Part shown: positions 13,967 to 24,675 of the stretch, in pieces
Layout: each line of letters starts with the position of its first letter
Numbering within the stretch: the stretch's first letter is position 1
Program-made: the position numbers and the translations under genes
DNA from: Richelia sp. CSU_2_1
GTDB lineage: Bacteria > Cyanobacteriota > Cyanobacteriia > Cyanobacteriales > Microcoleaceae
Reading direction: 5' to 3'
DNA length: 52,868 nt
Assembly: GCA_012034575.1 (NCBI GenBank)
Contig: JAAUPF010000022.1
Span: forward strand, 1 to 52,868
The notes under the pieces: model-generated
Database searches by the model: none
The model's input: only the letters and a program-made list of their open reading frames with translations
Told to the model about the DNA's origin: nothing

Positions 13967-15253
13967 TCAGCCGTTTAAGTAATAATCCCGAGTTCCTTTA
14001 GCATTCATCGATTCGGAGAGTCGATTCAATCCGTATACGTAGGCCGCAGTCCTCATAGAAACAGACAATTCCTCTGCTATTTTCCAAATTGCTTCTGTTT
14101 CTTCGACCATTTTGTGCTTCAACCGCTGGTTGACTTCCTCTTGCGTCCAATAAAGTCCGCTGCGGTTTTGCACCCATTCAAAATAACTAACTGTCACGCC
14201 ACCGGCATTGACTAAAATATCGGGAATTACCTTGATTCCCCGCGCTTCCAAAATTAAATCCGCCGCCGATGCGATCGGTCCGTTAGCAACTTCAAAAATT
14301 AACTTTGCCTTGATATCATTAACATTTGCCTCGGTAATTTGATTTTCCAAAGCAGCAGGAACCAACAGGTCAACATCCAATGCTAAAAGTTGCTCGTTTG
14401 TCAAGATTTCGTGTTCGACAATATTGCAAACTGAACCTTCGCAGTAAATAGCTTTGATGCCTTTATTCGCTTCTTTGAAGCGGCGAATGCTGGGAATATC
14501 CAGCCCTTTTTTTGCATAAATTCCCCCTTGGGAATCGCTGACAGCCACAACTTTGTAACCTGCTTTCGACAAAAGTTCTGCTAATTCTGCTCCAGCATTG
14601 CCGAAACCCTGCACGGCTACCGTTGTCTCTGCCGAGATTTTGTTAAATTTAGGCAAAAGATTTTCGATGACATAAAAAGCGCCGGTTGCAGTTGCCGTAT
14701 CTCTGCCCAAACTGCCACCGATCGTCACTGGTTTTCCAGTAACTACTGCCGGACTGAGCTGCCTTTTAATAATACTGTACTGATCCATCATCCAACCCAT
14801 AATCATCGGATTGGTGTAGACATCCGGCGCGGGAATATCGACATCTGGGCCGATAAAATCCGCGATCGCATCTACATAGCCCCGACTCAAACGTTCTAAT
14901 TCGAGTTTGGAAAGTTCCTTGGGATTTAAAGTAATTCCGCCTTTCGCACCGCCGAAGGGCAAGTTCAAAACAGCGCATTTAAAAGTCATCCAAAAAGCCA
15001 GCGATTGTACTTCATCGAGGGATACTTTGGGATGGTAGCGCACGCCCCCTTTTGTCGGGCCTCGGGTATCGTCGTAGCGAACTCGATATCCTTGAAAAAT
15101 GCGCAGCGAACCGTTATCCATCCGCACGGGAATTGATACAATTAAACTGGATTTGGGATATTTCAGCCGCTCGATCGCATCTTCTGAAAGGGAAACGTAT
15201 TTTAACGCCCGTTCTAATCGGCGGCTGGCATCGGCAAATAATGAATCAGACAT
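13967..15253 (-). CDS. gdhA: Glutamate dehydrogenase (Glu/Leu/Phe/Val family)
   Basis: This 428-residue protein has the catalytic block LPFGGAKGGI (active Lys) preceded by TKGGVRYHPKVSLDEV, the Rossmann segment VAVQGFGNAGAELAELL, and a C-terminal NAGGVTVSYFEWVQN. It interconverts glutamate with 2-oxoglutarate and ammonium. The start is set at ATG 15253 (MSDSLFADASRRLERAL). The longer frame to 15388 would translate TTGACAG and GTTTTGA repeats and is rejected. Coenzyme preference cannot be read with certainty. Confidence 0.93.
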   Translation of the reverse strand: MSDSLFADASRRLERALKYVSLSEDAIERLKYPKSSLIVSIPVRMDNGSLRIFQGYRVRYDDTRGPTKGGVRYHPKVSLDEVQSLAFWMTFKCAVLNLPFGGAKGGITLNPKELSKLELERLSRGYVDAIADFIGPDVDIPAPDVYTNPMIMGWMMDQYSIIKRQLSPAVVTGKPVTIGGSLGRDTATATGAFYVIENLLPKFNKISAETTVAVQGFGNAGAELAELLSKAGYKVVAVSDSQGGIYAKKGLDIPSIRRFKEANKGIKAIYCEGSVCNIVEHEILTNEQLLALDVDLLVPAALENQITEANVNDIKAKLIFEVANGPIASAADLILEARGIKVIPDILVNAGGVTVSYFEWVQNRSGLYWTQEEVNQRLKHKMVEETEAIWKIAEELSVSMRTAAYVYGLNRLSESMNAKGTRDYYLNG

Positions 15254-15258
15254 AAGAA

Positions 15259-15334
15259 AGAAGAGTTGACAGTTGACAGTTGACAGTTGTTCGGGAGTTT
15301 TGAGTTTTGAGTTTTGAGTTTTGAGTTTTGAGTT
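15259..15334. repeat. TTGACAG and GTTTTGA heptamer runs
   Basis: Tandem heptamers lie immediately upstream of gdhA. They create a false N-terminal extension in the gdhA frame. Confidence 0.85.
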
Positions 15335-15562
15335 GTAGGGTGCGTCGCCACCAACCATTTTTTCGAGACAGTCTACTAATTTAAGCACAATTAGGGCTAA
15401 ATTTTAGTTTCCGTATACTTCGATCGACCCTGTTGCTCCCAAAAAGCAAATCAGCATTTAAACTTAAAGTAGGGCGCATCGGGCTTGAGTAGAAATTTGA
15501 GTTCGATCGCTCGCATCAAACGCTCAGACTGTTGTTAGCTACCAGGGGAATTACCGATCGCG

Positions 15563-15632
15563 ACTATCTCGTGCAACTATCTCGTGCGACTATCTCGTGC
15601 AACTACCTTTTGCAACTACCTTTTGCAACTAC
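15563..15632. repeat. 13-bp tandem repeat
   Basis: Five and a half units of 13 bp: three ACTATCTCGTGCA/G units followed by ACTACCTTTTGCA units. The array lies about 40 bp before the DUF4126 gene. The rest of the 15254-15673 gap holds heptamers and no gene. Confidence 0.85.
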
Positions 15633-15673
15633 AGAGCGATTTCTGTAACGTTATATAAATTAAATTAGTGTTT

Positions 15674-16456
<783 letters not shown>

Positions 16457-16580
16457 AGTTGACAATTGACAGTTGTTAGTTATCAGTTTGTTGTCTGCAA
16501 TTTTGAGATTTGTTACTAATAACTAATGAGTAATGACTAATAACCAATAACTAATGACTCAAGACTGATAACTGATGACT

Positions 16581-17744
16581 TTAGAGAAGTCCGATCGAAT
16601 GCAGTGGGCCGTGACCTGTAAATAATTCTACTAGCAGCGCCATAAAACCCAACATTGCTAAACGGCCGTTCCACACTTCCGCAGCAGTTGTCATTCCCCA
16701 CTGCCAGCGTTCTTGCGGGTACATTTTGAGCATTTTGCTGGGACGCACGACTTCAGAAAACTTAACGCTGGGAGATTCGATCGCCTCTACAACTAAGTTT
16801 GCTAAATCTTCAATAAATACCGGATGCGTGTTTAAGGCCGGCACTCGATCGAAATTTTCAATTCCCGAATGTTCGGCAATTTCTCGATATTCCATGTCAA
16901 TTTCTTGCAGGGTTTCGATGTGTTCGGAAACAAAACTGATCGGAACTACCAGCAAATCTTTGACTCCATTTTCGGCCAATTCCACGATCGCATCTTCCGT
17001 GTAAGGCTTGAGCCATTCCACCGGACCGACCCGACTTTGATAGGCTAGAGTGTGTTCGTTCGATCGGTTCAAAGCTTCCACAATCAAGCGAGTGCAGTCT
17101 TCAATTTCCCGCTGGTACGGGTCTCCCGCCTCTTCTACGTAGCTGAGGGGGACGCCGTGGGCGCTGAAAAAGATGTGAACTCGATCGGGATTGGGACAGT
17201 GGTCTAATGCTTGGGCGATCAGTTCTGCCATTGCTTGAATGTAACCCGGACGGTGATACCAAGAAGGAACGGCCGTATATTCGATCGCGCCCAGGTCTGA
17301 GTCTTGGTTCCACAGTTGTTCCAGCAAGCGGAAACTCGAACCGCTGGTACTGATCGAGAACTGCGGGTACAAAGGTAGAATAACCAATCGATCGACACCA
17401 TCGCGCTTGATTTTGGCAACTGCTTCTTCTGTAAAAGGATGCCAGTAGCGCATTCCCACGTAGACGCGGGCATCTTGTCCTTTTTCCTGCAAGCATTCTT
17501 GCACCGCAACGGCTTGTTCTTCTGTAATTCTGCGTAATGGAGAACCGCCGCCGATGTGGCGGTAATTTTCCTGAGATTTTTGATACCGCAGGGTCGAAAT
17601 CAACCACGCCAGGGGTTTCTGCATCCACGGAAACGGAATGCGGATGATTTCCGGGTCAGCAAACAGGTTGAAGAGGAAGGGACGAACATCCTCGATGCGA
17701 TCGGGTCCGCCCAAATTTAATAGCAATACTCCCACACGGCCCAT
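16581..17744 (-). CDS. hemH: Ferrochelatase with C-terminal CAB/HLIP-like helix
   Basis: This 387-residue protein inserts iron into protoporphyrin IX. Family blocks: [62 protein letters not shown] (catalytic His), and [15 protein letters not shown]. The last about 45 residues carry [12 protein letters not shown], the chlorophyll-binding-type helix ExxNGRxAMxGF fused to ferrochelatase in cyanobacteria and plants. It is divergent from the methyltransferase gene. Confidence 0.97.
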   Translation of the reverse strand: MGRVGVLLLNLGGPDRIEDVRPFLFNLFADPEIIRIPFPWMQKPLAWLISTLRYQKSQENYRHIGGGSPLRRITEEQAVAVQECLQEKGQDARVYVGMRYWHPFTEEAVAKIKRDGVDRLVILPLYPQFSISTSGSSFRLLEQLWNQDSDLGAIEYTAVPSWYHRPGYIQAMAELIAQALDHCPNPDRVHIFFSAHGVPLSYVEEAGDPYQREIEDCTRLIVEALNRSNEHTLAYQSRVGPVEWLKPYTEDAIVELAENGVKDLLVVPISFVSEHIETLQEIDMEYREIAEHSGIENFDRVPALNTHPVFIEDLANLVVEAIESPSVKFSEVVRPSKMLKMYPQERWQWGMTTAAEVWNGRLAMLGFMALLVELFTGHGPLHSIGLL

Positions 17745-17854
17745 AGCGGTTACATTTCTCCTATTTTCTCAATTTTGTTACTTATTTTCATAATATAACT
17801 TAATAATATCTTAAGTCGATAGCAACATATACACAATTTGAATGTATTTTGAGC

Positions 17855-18508
17855 ATGGCAACAATTTTAAGAGAATTAAGTTATCGGTATCAGTGGCTGT
17901 ACGATGCGATCGCGCGTCTTGCTGCTTTGACTGTAGGCGGCGAGGCTCGTTTCCGCCAGCTAGTTTTGCAAGGTTTGACGATCGCCCCGGAAACTAAAAT
18001 CCTAGACCTTTGCTGCGGCAGCGGTCAAACTACGCAGTTTCTGGTGCAATACTCGAATGATGTTACTGGGCTCGACGCTTCCGCGCGATCGCTCGATCGG
18101 GCAAAGCAAAACGTGCCTTCAGCTAGCTATGTAGAAGCTTTGGCGGAAGAAATGCCTTTTGCGGGCGGTCAGTTTGACTTGGTACATACCAGCGTGGCAA
18201 TGCACGAGATGCGACCGGCACAGCTAAGGCAAATCTTTTTAGAAGTTTACCGCGTGCTCGATCCCGGAGGTCTATTCATTTTGATAGATTTTCACGCTCC
18301 CACAAATCTGGTATTTTGGCCTGGCTTGGCTGTATTTTTGTGGCTGTTTGAAACTGAAACTGCTTGGCAGTTGATTGAAACTGACTTAAGCGGTTTTTTA
18401 GCGGAGGTGGGATTTCAACCTTACAATTCGGCAGCAGATAGACAGCCAAAACTTTATGCCGGTGGCAGCATTCAAGTAATTCAAGTACAAAAGCCAGTTG
18501 AGAGTTGA
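17855..18508 (+). CDS. Class I SAM-dependent methyltransferase
   Basis: This 217-residue protein has motif I ILDLCCGSGQTTQFL, motif II GLDASARSLDRA, FAGGQFDLVHTSVAMHEM, and the post-motif VLDPGGLFILIDFH. It looks like the UbiE/COQ5-type group, with a hydrophobic segment LVFWPGLAVFLWLF that suggests membrane contact. ATG 17855 is chosen over TTG 17849. The substrate is unknown. It is divergent from hemH with a 110-bp AT-rich promoter gap. Confidence 0.85.
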   Translation: MATILRELSYRYQWLYDAIARLAALTVGGEARFRQLVLQGLTIAPETKILDLCCGSGQTTQFLVQYSNDVTGLDASARSLDRAKQNVPSASYVEALAEEMPFAGGQFDLVHTSVAMHEMRPAQLRQIFLEVYRVLDPGGLFILIDFHAPTNLVFWPGLAVFLWLFETETAWQLIETDLSGFLAEVGFQPYNSAADRQPKLYAGGSIQVIQVQKPVES

Positions 18509-18611
18509 CAGTCGATAGTTGACAGTTGACAGTTGACAGTTGACAGTTGGTAATTCTCTTCCTTCTTTCTTTTGATATTTGATAGTTGATAGTGCGAGCG
18601 TCCCCGCTCGC
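18503..18611. repeat. TTGACAG heptamers followed by palindrome GCGAGCGTCCCCGCTCGC
   Basis: Heptamers run over about 18503-18550. The palindrome at 18594-18611 has a 7-bp stem around TCCC and belongs to the same family as the elements at 5695 and 42695. Confidence 0.8.
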
Positions 18612-18695
18612 GAACCAATTACTCACAACTCCAAACTCCTTACCAATTACCAATTCCCAATTACCAATTACCAATTCCCCATTGCCAATTCCCGA

Positions 18696-19817
18696 TCAAA
18701 CAAACTTTTTCGCTGCTACCAAAGCTGCCTCAAATTTGAGCAATACATCCCGTTCCGTGTGAATCACTTTTTCTTGTTCCAACAGCGGCCTGCCGAATCG
18801 AAAAACGCCGTCTTGTTCTACGTGATTTACATAGGGCAGCGTTTCGGGATGCGGCAAAAATTTGCGACCGATCGGGTACGGCGTGTGATAAGAAAAACTA
18901 AAATCAGGGAACTTATCGCTCTTGATTTCCAGGTAATAAAGCGAGTAATAATCTTTGGTTTCGCTGTAGATGCACTCGCGACATCTACTTACCTGTTTGC
19001 GGTTCTGATAAAAGAAATCCCACTTGTCCCAATAGTAACCATCTTGCATCATTTCTTGGTGGTCGCGGCAAAGTTCGAGATACAATTTATCAGCATCCAA
19101 AGGACGGTAAAAATAGAGCATAGCATAGGGCATCTGAATCAGCAATTTGACTGCTTGATTTTTGCGTTCGTACCATTCCTGGCGGCGGGCTTCGTACATC
19201 TCGTTATATTCAATGGTTTGAATGCTGTTGATTTGATTTTCCTTAGCCCAGCGAGATGCCCAAACTGTCCAGTAGGCTAACTGGAAAGTTGCAGAAATTT
19301 CGGCAGAACCTTGTGCTTCCCATTCGGCAATAATTTTTTCCCAGGCCGAACTGAAAGCGATGCGGGATTGTTCGTTTTCTTGGCGAACTTCTGTAGCGAT
19401 GGCTTGAGTATTTTTACCGTTGTTTTGCATTCGGTCCCGGTATTCTTGACGCCAACGATCGATCTCTGTCTGTGACAAACTTAAAATAAATCTTCTGTCG
19501 TGAACGGGATATGCTATGCCGAGTCCAGAATTTCCCATAGACCGCTGTTCTAAAATGGGTAGTTTGCCTTCTTCTATCCACCGCTGGCGTTCGATTTTCG
19601 AGCATTGGAGGATTTCCTCTAATTCAACTGGTTCGACGGCTAATTCGCTTTTGAATGTCTCCCAAAATCTTTCTTGTTCGGCTGCATTGACTTCCAATAC
19701 CGATACAACTTGGCTGACGAGACTGTCTTTTTTGTTTTGGGAATTGTCAGGAAGTCCTAAAAAGTCAAGCAGTTGAGATTTGAGTATTCGTCTGGAAGAA
19801 ATTAGCTCGGCTAACAT
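18696..19817 (-). CDS. Hypothetical cyanobacterial protein (373 residues)
   Basis: I do not recognise the family. The N-terminal 100 residues contain a short helix-rich part with QCSKIERQRWIEEGKLP, which resembles a DNA-binding or recognition helix but is unproven. The middle is Trp/Tyr/Glu-rich (TVWASRWAKENQ, EMYEARRQEWYERK). A CREC motif is followed by an aromatic DYYSLYYLEIKS segment. It lies in the same direction as the small gene ending at 20066, separated by 248 bp. Confidence 0.6.
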   Translation of the reverse strand: MLAELISSRRILKSQLLDFLGLPDNSQNKKDSLVSQVVSVLEVNAAEQERFWETFKSELAVEPVELEEILQCSKIERQRWIEEGKLPILEQRSMGNSGLGIAYPVHDRRFILSLSQTEIDRWRQEYRDRMQNNGKNTQAIATEVRQENEQSRIAFSSAWEKIIAEWEAQGSAEISATFQLAYWTVWASRWAKENQINSIQTIEYNEMYEARRQEWYERKNQAVKLLIQMPYAMLYFYRPLDADKLYLELCRDHQEMMQDGYYWDKWDFFYQNRKQVSRCRECIYSETKDYYSLYYLEIKSDKFPDFSFSYHTPYPIGRKFLPHPETLPYVNHVEQDGVFRFGRPLLEQEKVIHTERDVLLKFEAALVAAKKFV

Positions 19818-20065
19818 GGGAAGCTCCAGTAAAGTCTGAACTTGCGCCTTTGAATTCTCAAAATTTGCGCAAGTCTTAATATCTTAATAGATTCCCATAC
19901 GCGCAGGCAACCGGCAGTCAGGACGCGGCACCCCCTCCTCTGGTAGAGTGCTTTCGGCACGCCAACTTAATGCACGGGAGTCAATTGCTTGAGTTGACTC
20001 TCATGCCACCTGTCCGGCTAAATTCCCAAATCTGTTGACACTCTCAGCGCTGAAGCGATTGATTT
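19818..20065. other. Intergenic region with several hairpins
   Basis: Contains a stem GAGTCAA/TTGACTC (19978-19984 and 19994-20000) and GC-rich segments such as GCGGCACCCCCTCCTC. On the minus strand it would be the 5' leader of the 373-residue protein. It could be a structured leader, but it matches no riboswitch that I can identify. Confidence 0.3.
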
Positions 20066-20350
20066 TTATAATAAAGATTGCATTGTTTCCCAAGATATGT
20101 CCTGCTGGAGATAGCGGGGACTATCGGGATTGTAAGGGCTAGAAACGCGATCGATCTTCACAATCTTTGCTCTATCGGGCAAAACTGGAACGTCGGGATC
20201 GAAAGCTGTAGGTCTCATCAGGGAACTAGAAAAACCTTTGAAAATTGCAATTTCGTCTAATTCGCCGTCAATTTCTGCTTGCACAATTAAAACTTCTTTA
20301 GGACGTTTTACGGTGTATTGTTCCAAGCGGCGAGCAATTGAGTCTTTCAT
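20066..20350 (-). CDS. Hypothetical small protein (94 residues)
   Basis: The sequence starts MKDSIARRLEQYTVKRPKEV and contains LIVQAEIDGELDEIAIFKGF and PYNPDSPRYLQQDI. It resembles conserved cyanobacterial and plastid-lineage proteins of unknown function (I think DUF7734, from memory). It is acidic, probably cytosolic, with no signal or membrane segment. Confidence 0.6.
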   Translation of the reverse strand: MKDSIARRLEQYTVKRPKEVLIVQAEIDGELDEIAIFKGFSSSLMRPTAFDPDVPVLPDRAKIVKIDRVSSPYNPDSPRYLQQDISWETMQSLL

Positions 20351-21010
20351 AAATGTAATAAAAGTAAAAGTAACGGAATGCCGGATCGCAAAAATATTTA
20401 ATTTTCGCTCCGGTTTGTAAGGATCTTTTTCAGTAATATTCCATTTAGACGATTTTTTGCAAATCTGCTGAACTTGGCTTTTTATCTAACTGTTTGCAAA
20501 GCGCAAGAGCATCGTTCCAGACCAACCGAACACAGCCAAACATTTGAGCCAAGCTTTGCTGCTGTTGGCCCGTCGGGTAAAATCTGTAGCGATATCTTGC
20601 TTTTATGGCTTGTGCTAAGATAGATCTGCTACTAAATCATATCTTGGTTTGCCAAAAATGACAACCTTTGGAAGTATTGAAGGAGTATATTAAAAATCAA
20701 GAAAAGCCGTCCTAAAAAGACGGGGCTTGTATCCCGTTTTTTTGGTCAGCCAAATAGCAATTGCCATTTACCAATTACCAATTCCCCCCCGCAACGCGCT
20801 TGCCCAAACGGTAAGATGTGTAGCGGGTACAGAAATGATAACCGCTGTAGCAATTACCGATGATTAATTCCCTCGTTTTACTCTCCGGGGCTGAGCGCTT
20901 TCCCATCGAATAATAGTTTAATAACTTCTAGTGCCAAAGGTCGATCGCACTGAAGTGGGGTGCAGGTTTGAGTCGAATCAAAACTGGTTGTTGTCAATTA
21001 AATTACTCTT
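20351..21010. other. Long intergenic region before the hybrid kinase/cyclase gene
   Basis: No ORF that looks coding. It holds a hairpin at 20704-20728 (AAGCC...GGCTT) followed by ATCCCG and a T7 run (20729-20743), and heptamer-like AATTACC units at about 20763-20785. The hairpin resembles a terminator or the end of an IS200/IS605-type element. Confidence 0.5.
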
Positions 21011-24000
21011 ATGTCACATCTTTCTCCAAAACATTTCGGTGCCAAAATCGCCAGCAAATTTACCCTGAGAACTGTACTTATAGTTCCGTTTGTATTGCAA
21101 ATATTTGCAGCGGTAGGACTTGTAGGTTATTTATCATTTAAAAACGGTCAAAAGGCTGTTAACGATTTGGCCGGTCAGTTGATGGGCGAGGTCAGCAATC
21201 GCATTCAGCAAAATGTGAAAACTTATGTGGAAACTCCCCACCAAATCAATCAAAGCAAGCTGGATGCAGTAAAATTGGGTTTTTTGAACATGAAAGACTT
21301 GTCAGCTTGGGAGAAATATCTGTGGCGGCAAGTACAATTATATCCTTACATAAATTTTACGTCGATCGGCAATCAAGATGGGGAATACCGTACCGGCGAA
21401 AAGATGTCAGATGGTACTTTGTTGATTAACGCATCCGGCCCGTCTACTGGTTTTGATTTCTATTCTTTTAATACCAACGATCGGGGCGATCGAACTACAG
21501 TAGCTGCTACTGTCAAAAACTTTGATATCCGCCAGCATCCTTCCTATACCTATGCAGCTTTAGAAGGAAAACCTACTTGGAGTTCGGTATACATTTCCTT
21601 CTTGGAACCCACATTAATTCTCAGCGCTCTCAAGCCCGTGTACGACAGCCAAAAACAACTAGAAGGAGTATTAGTTACAGCTTTGCGTCTCGACCACATC
21701 GGTTTCTTTTTAAATAGCCTGAAAGTTGGTAAATCTGGACAAACATTTATCATCCAAAAAAATGGAATGCTGCTGGCAACTTCTGCCAAAGAATTGCCGT
21801 TTCGCACTCAAAACGATAAAAAAGAAATATTCAACGTTACAGAAAGCAGCGATCCCGTAACTAGAGCTACAGCTAAATATTTAGCAACTCAATTTCAAGA
21901 CTTTCACCGCATTCAAGAATCGCATCAACTAAAATTTGAAATCGATGGCAAGCCCCAATTTGTCAAAGTCCTGCCCTTTCAAGATGGTAAAGGTTTAGAT
22001 TGGCTGATTGTTGTCGTCGTTCCCGAAGCCGATTTTATGGAGCAAATCCACGATAACAACCGCACCACCGCGTTGCTATGTTTGGCTGCTTTGGGAATGG
22101 CAACAGTTTTAGGAATCCTGACTGCTCGCTGGATTATTAATCCTATTTTAAAATTGAAAGATGCGGCAACAGCTTTGTCGGAGGGGCAATTCGATCGCAC
22201 TGTAGAACTCGATCGAGCCGACGAATTGGGCGTACTTGCGAAAGCTTTTAATAGCATGGCTTCGCAACTGCAAGCATCATTTACCACCTTGGAAACAAAA
22301 AATAATGAATTGCAGCGTCTGGACAAACTCAAAGACGAATTTCTTGCCAATACTTCCCACGAATTGCGCACGCCCCTCAACGGAATTATCGGCATTGCAG
22401 AATCTTTAATCGACGGTGCTACCGGACAGCTACCAGCACAAACCAATCAGAATTTAGCGTTAATTTCCTCGTCAGGAAAAAGGCTGTCTGCTTTAATCAA
22501 CGACATTCTCGATTTTTCTCAACTCAAACACAAATCTATTGAACTGCAAATTAAGCCGATCGGGCTGCGAGAAGTTGTTTATGTAGTTTTGACTTTATCT
22601 CATCCCTTAGTCGGCAAAAAAAACTTGCGGTTAATTAACTCGATCGGTCCCGAATTACCGCCCGCAGCAGCAGACGAAAATCGCTTGCAGCAAATACTTT
22701 ACAACTTGATAGGTAATGCCATCAAATTTACTGAAAGCGGTACGGTAGAAATCTCAGCAACAATAGTTAACGCTGCTTTATTTCCTGTGGAAAACAACCA
22801 ACTGCACAACAGTGCAAATGAATTGTTGGCGATTACAGTATCAGACACCGGTATTGGCATCAGCGAAGATAAATTAGAACAAATTTTTGAATCTTTTGAA
22901 CAAGCAGACGGTTCCACTGCTAGAGAATACGGTGGCACGGGATTGGGTTTAACTGTTGCCAAACAATTAGTCGAACTGCACGGAGGTCAGATTCAGGTTG
23001 CTTCCACACCGGGAGTCGGTTCTCAATTTACTTTTACTTTACCGATATCGCGCAGCGAAGTAGAAATTAATAGCAATCAGACATTATTAATTGAGGACAA
23101 TTCCCTACGGGATCGCTTCGATTCCCGAAATTTATCTGGTTCTCAATTGCCACCTCAATTACCGATCGAAGATGCTCCAGCGATCGCCAGCAGTGATATC
23201 CCAGACACAGAAAGACTCAAAATTTTGGTAGTCGATGACGAGCCCATCAATCTTCAAGTAATTAGTAACAGCCTTTCCCTCCAAAACTACGTCATAACTC
23301 AGGCAAGTAACGGTTTGGAAGCTTTAACTTTGATTGAAGAGGGATTTAAGCCAGATTTAATTTTACTGGATGTGATGATGCCGCGGATGACAGGTTACGA
23401 AGTATGCCGAGAAGTGCGCAAAAAATACTCGCCCCTAGAAGTGCCGATTCTGATGCTAACTGCCAAAAATCAAACTGCCGATTTGGTAGAGGCTTTTAAC
23501 TTAGAAGCTAACGACTACGTAACTAAACCTTTTATCAAAAAGGAACTGCTAGCTAGAATCAACACTCAAATTCGCCTAGCAAAACTGAATGCAGCCTACG
23601 GCAGATTTGTCCCGCACGATTTTTTAAATCTGCTAGAAAAGCCGAGTATTATTGAAGTAAAACTCGGCGAAAGCCAGGAAAAAGACATGACAGTGCTGTT
23701 TTCGGACATTCGCTCTTTTACGGAGCTTTCCGAACAGATGACACCCTCAGAAAACTTTGAATTTATTAATAGTTATTTAGGGAGAGTTAGCCCTGCAATC
23801 CGCAAAAATTCCGGCTTTATCGATAAATACATTGGCGATGCAGTCATGGCACTGTTTCCTACTTGCCCTGACGATGCTGTGCGGGCGGCAATTGATATGC
23901 AGCAAGAAGTGAATCTTTACAACCAGCAGCGGCAAAAGAGCGGTTTTAAACCAATTACGATCGGCATCGGTTTGCACTCGGGCAATTTAATGTTAGGTAC

Positions 24001-24454
24001 GATCGGCGAACGAGAACGAATGGAAAGTACGGTGATTGCTGATGCGGTGAATTTAGCTTCTCGTTTGGAAGGATTGACTAAGGTTTACGGCGCGCCTATT
24101 TTAGTTAGCGAAGCAATTATCGATCGCCTGACTAAACCAGAAGAATATAAATACAGATTTGTCGATCGAGTAGCGGTGAAAGGCAAAACAGTTCCCGTAT
24201 CGGTGTTTGAAATTTTCGATACAGAGACAGAATCAAGCATAAAACTCAAACAGCAAACTTTGGAAATCTTTCAAGAAGGTCTGGATTTTTATTACGCTCA
24301 GAAATTTCGATCGGCTCAACAAATTTTTGAAAATATTTTACAAATCAATCCTGAAGATAAGGTAGCAATGCTGTACTTCAAACGGTCTCGCAAGTATCGA
24401 ATGTACGGGACTCCCGATGGTTGGGAAGGAGTAGAAGCTTTGACAGAGAAATAG
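21011..24454 (+). CDS. Cache-HAMP hybrid histidine kinase with REC and class III adenylate cyclase domains (CyaC-like)
   Basis: This 1147-residue membrane protein has a TM helix at about 20-42, a periplasmic Cache-type sensor at 45-345, a second TM at 352-375, HAMP at 375-425, a HisKA dimerisation domain with phospho-His 450 (SHELRTPLNG), HATPase at about 550-680 (DTGIGI, GGTGLGL), a receiver at 736-850 with phospho-Asp 787 (LILLDVMMP), and a class III nucleotidyl cyclase at about 885-1075 with metal-binding Asp 899 and Asp 943 (FSDIRSF, YIGDAVMA). The order is like CyaC of filamentous cyanobacteria, where phosphotransfer controls cAMP synthesis. Cyclase specificity (ATP) is inferred. A TPR-like tail (1085-1125) follows. 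Confidence 0.93.
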   Translation: MSHLSPKHFGAKIASKFTLRTVLIVPFVLQIFAAVGLVGYLSFKNGQKAVNDLAGQLMGEVSNRIQQNVKTYVETPHQINQSKLDAVKLGFLNMKDLSAWEKYLWRQVQLYPYINFTSIGNQDGEYRTGEKMSDGTLLINASGPSTGFDFYSFNTNDRGDRTTVAATVKNFDIRQHPSYTYAALEGKPTWSSVYISFLEPTLILSALKPVYDSQKQLEGVLVTALRLDHIGFFLNSLKVGKSGQTFIIQKNGMLLATSAKELPFRTQNDKKEIFNVTESSDPVTRATAKYLATQFQDFHRIQESHQLKFEIDGKPQFVKVLPFQDGKGLDWLIVVVVPEADFMEQIHDNNRTTALLCLAALGMATVLGILTARWIINPILKLKDAATALSEGQFDRTVELDRADELGVLAKAFNSMASQLQASFTTLETKNNELQRLDKLKDEFLANTSHELRTPLNGIIGIAESLIDGATGQLPAQTNQNLALISSSGKRLSALINDILDFSQLKHKSIELQIKPIGLREVVYVVLTLSHPLVGKKNLRLINSIGPELPPAAADENRLQQILYNLIGNAIKFTESGTVEISATIVNAALFPVENNQLHNSANELLAITVSDTGIGISEDKLEQIFESFEQADGSTAREYGGTGLGLTVAKQLVELHGGQIQVASTPGVGSQFTFTLPISRSEVEINSNQTLLIEDNSLRDRFDSRNLSGSQLPPQLPIEDAPAIASSDIPDTERLKILVVDDEPINLQVISNSLSLQNYVITQASNGLEALTLIEEGFKPDLILLDVMMPRMTGYEVCREVRKKYSPLEVPILMLTAKNQTADLVEAFNLEANDYVTKPFIKKELLARINTQIRLAKLNAAYGRFVPHDFLNLLEKPSIIEVKLGESQEKDMTVLFSDIRSFTELSEQMTPSENFEFINSYLGRVSPAIRKNSGFIDKYIGDAVMALFPTCPDDAVRAAIDMQQEVNLYNQQRQKSGFKPITIGIGLHSGNLMLGTIGERERMESTVIADAVNLASRLEGLTKVYGAPILVSEAIIDRLTKPEEYKYRFVDRVAVKGKTVPVSVFEIFDTETESSIKLKQQTLEIFQEGLDFYYAQKFRSAQQIFENILQINPEDKVAMLYFKRSRKYRMYGTPDGWEGVEALTEK

Positions 24455-24495
24455 ATCGAGAGTTGACAGTTGACAGTTGAGAGTTGACAGTTGAT
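24455..24495. repeat. TTGACAG heptamer run
   Basis: GTTGACAGTTGACAGTTGAG-type units directly after the cyclase gene. The gap to 24675 contains a block rich in CCCGCC and nothing else notable. Confidence 0.75.
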
Positions 24496-24675
24496 GGTCG
24501 ATCGAACTTCGATCGCCCGTTTTCCATATTTACCAATTATCCGATTAAAAATCTCGTAGGGGCGGGTTCACCAACCATCTTTAAGATTCACAAACCATCT
24601 AATAAACCCGCCCCCACCCCGCGAACAAAACCCGAAATCTTATATAAATGCGACAACAGCCAACCTCAAAATGCT

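Noticed and set aside
19900..20065. Cobalamin riboswitch
   Set aside because: A GCCAC-like piece is present, but the conserved core order of the riboswitch is not found.
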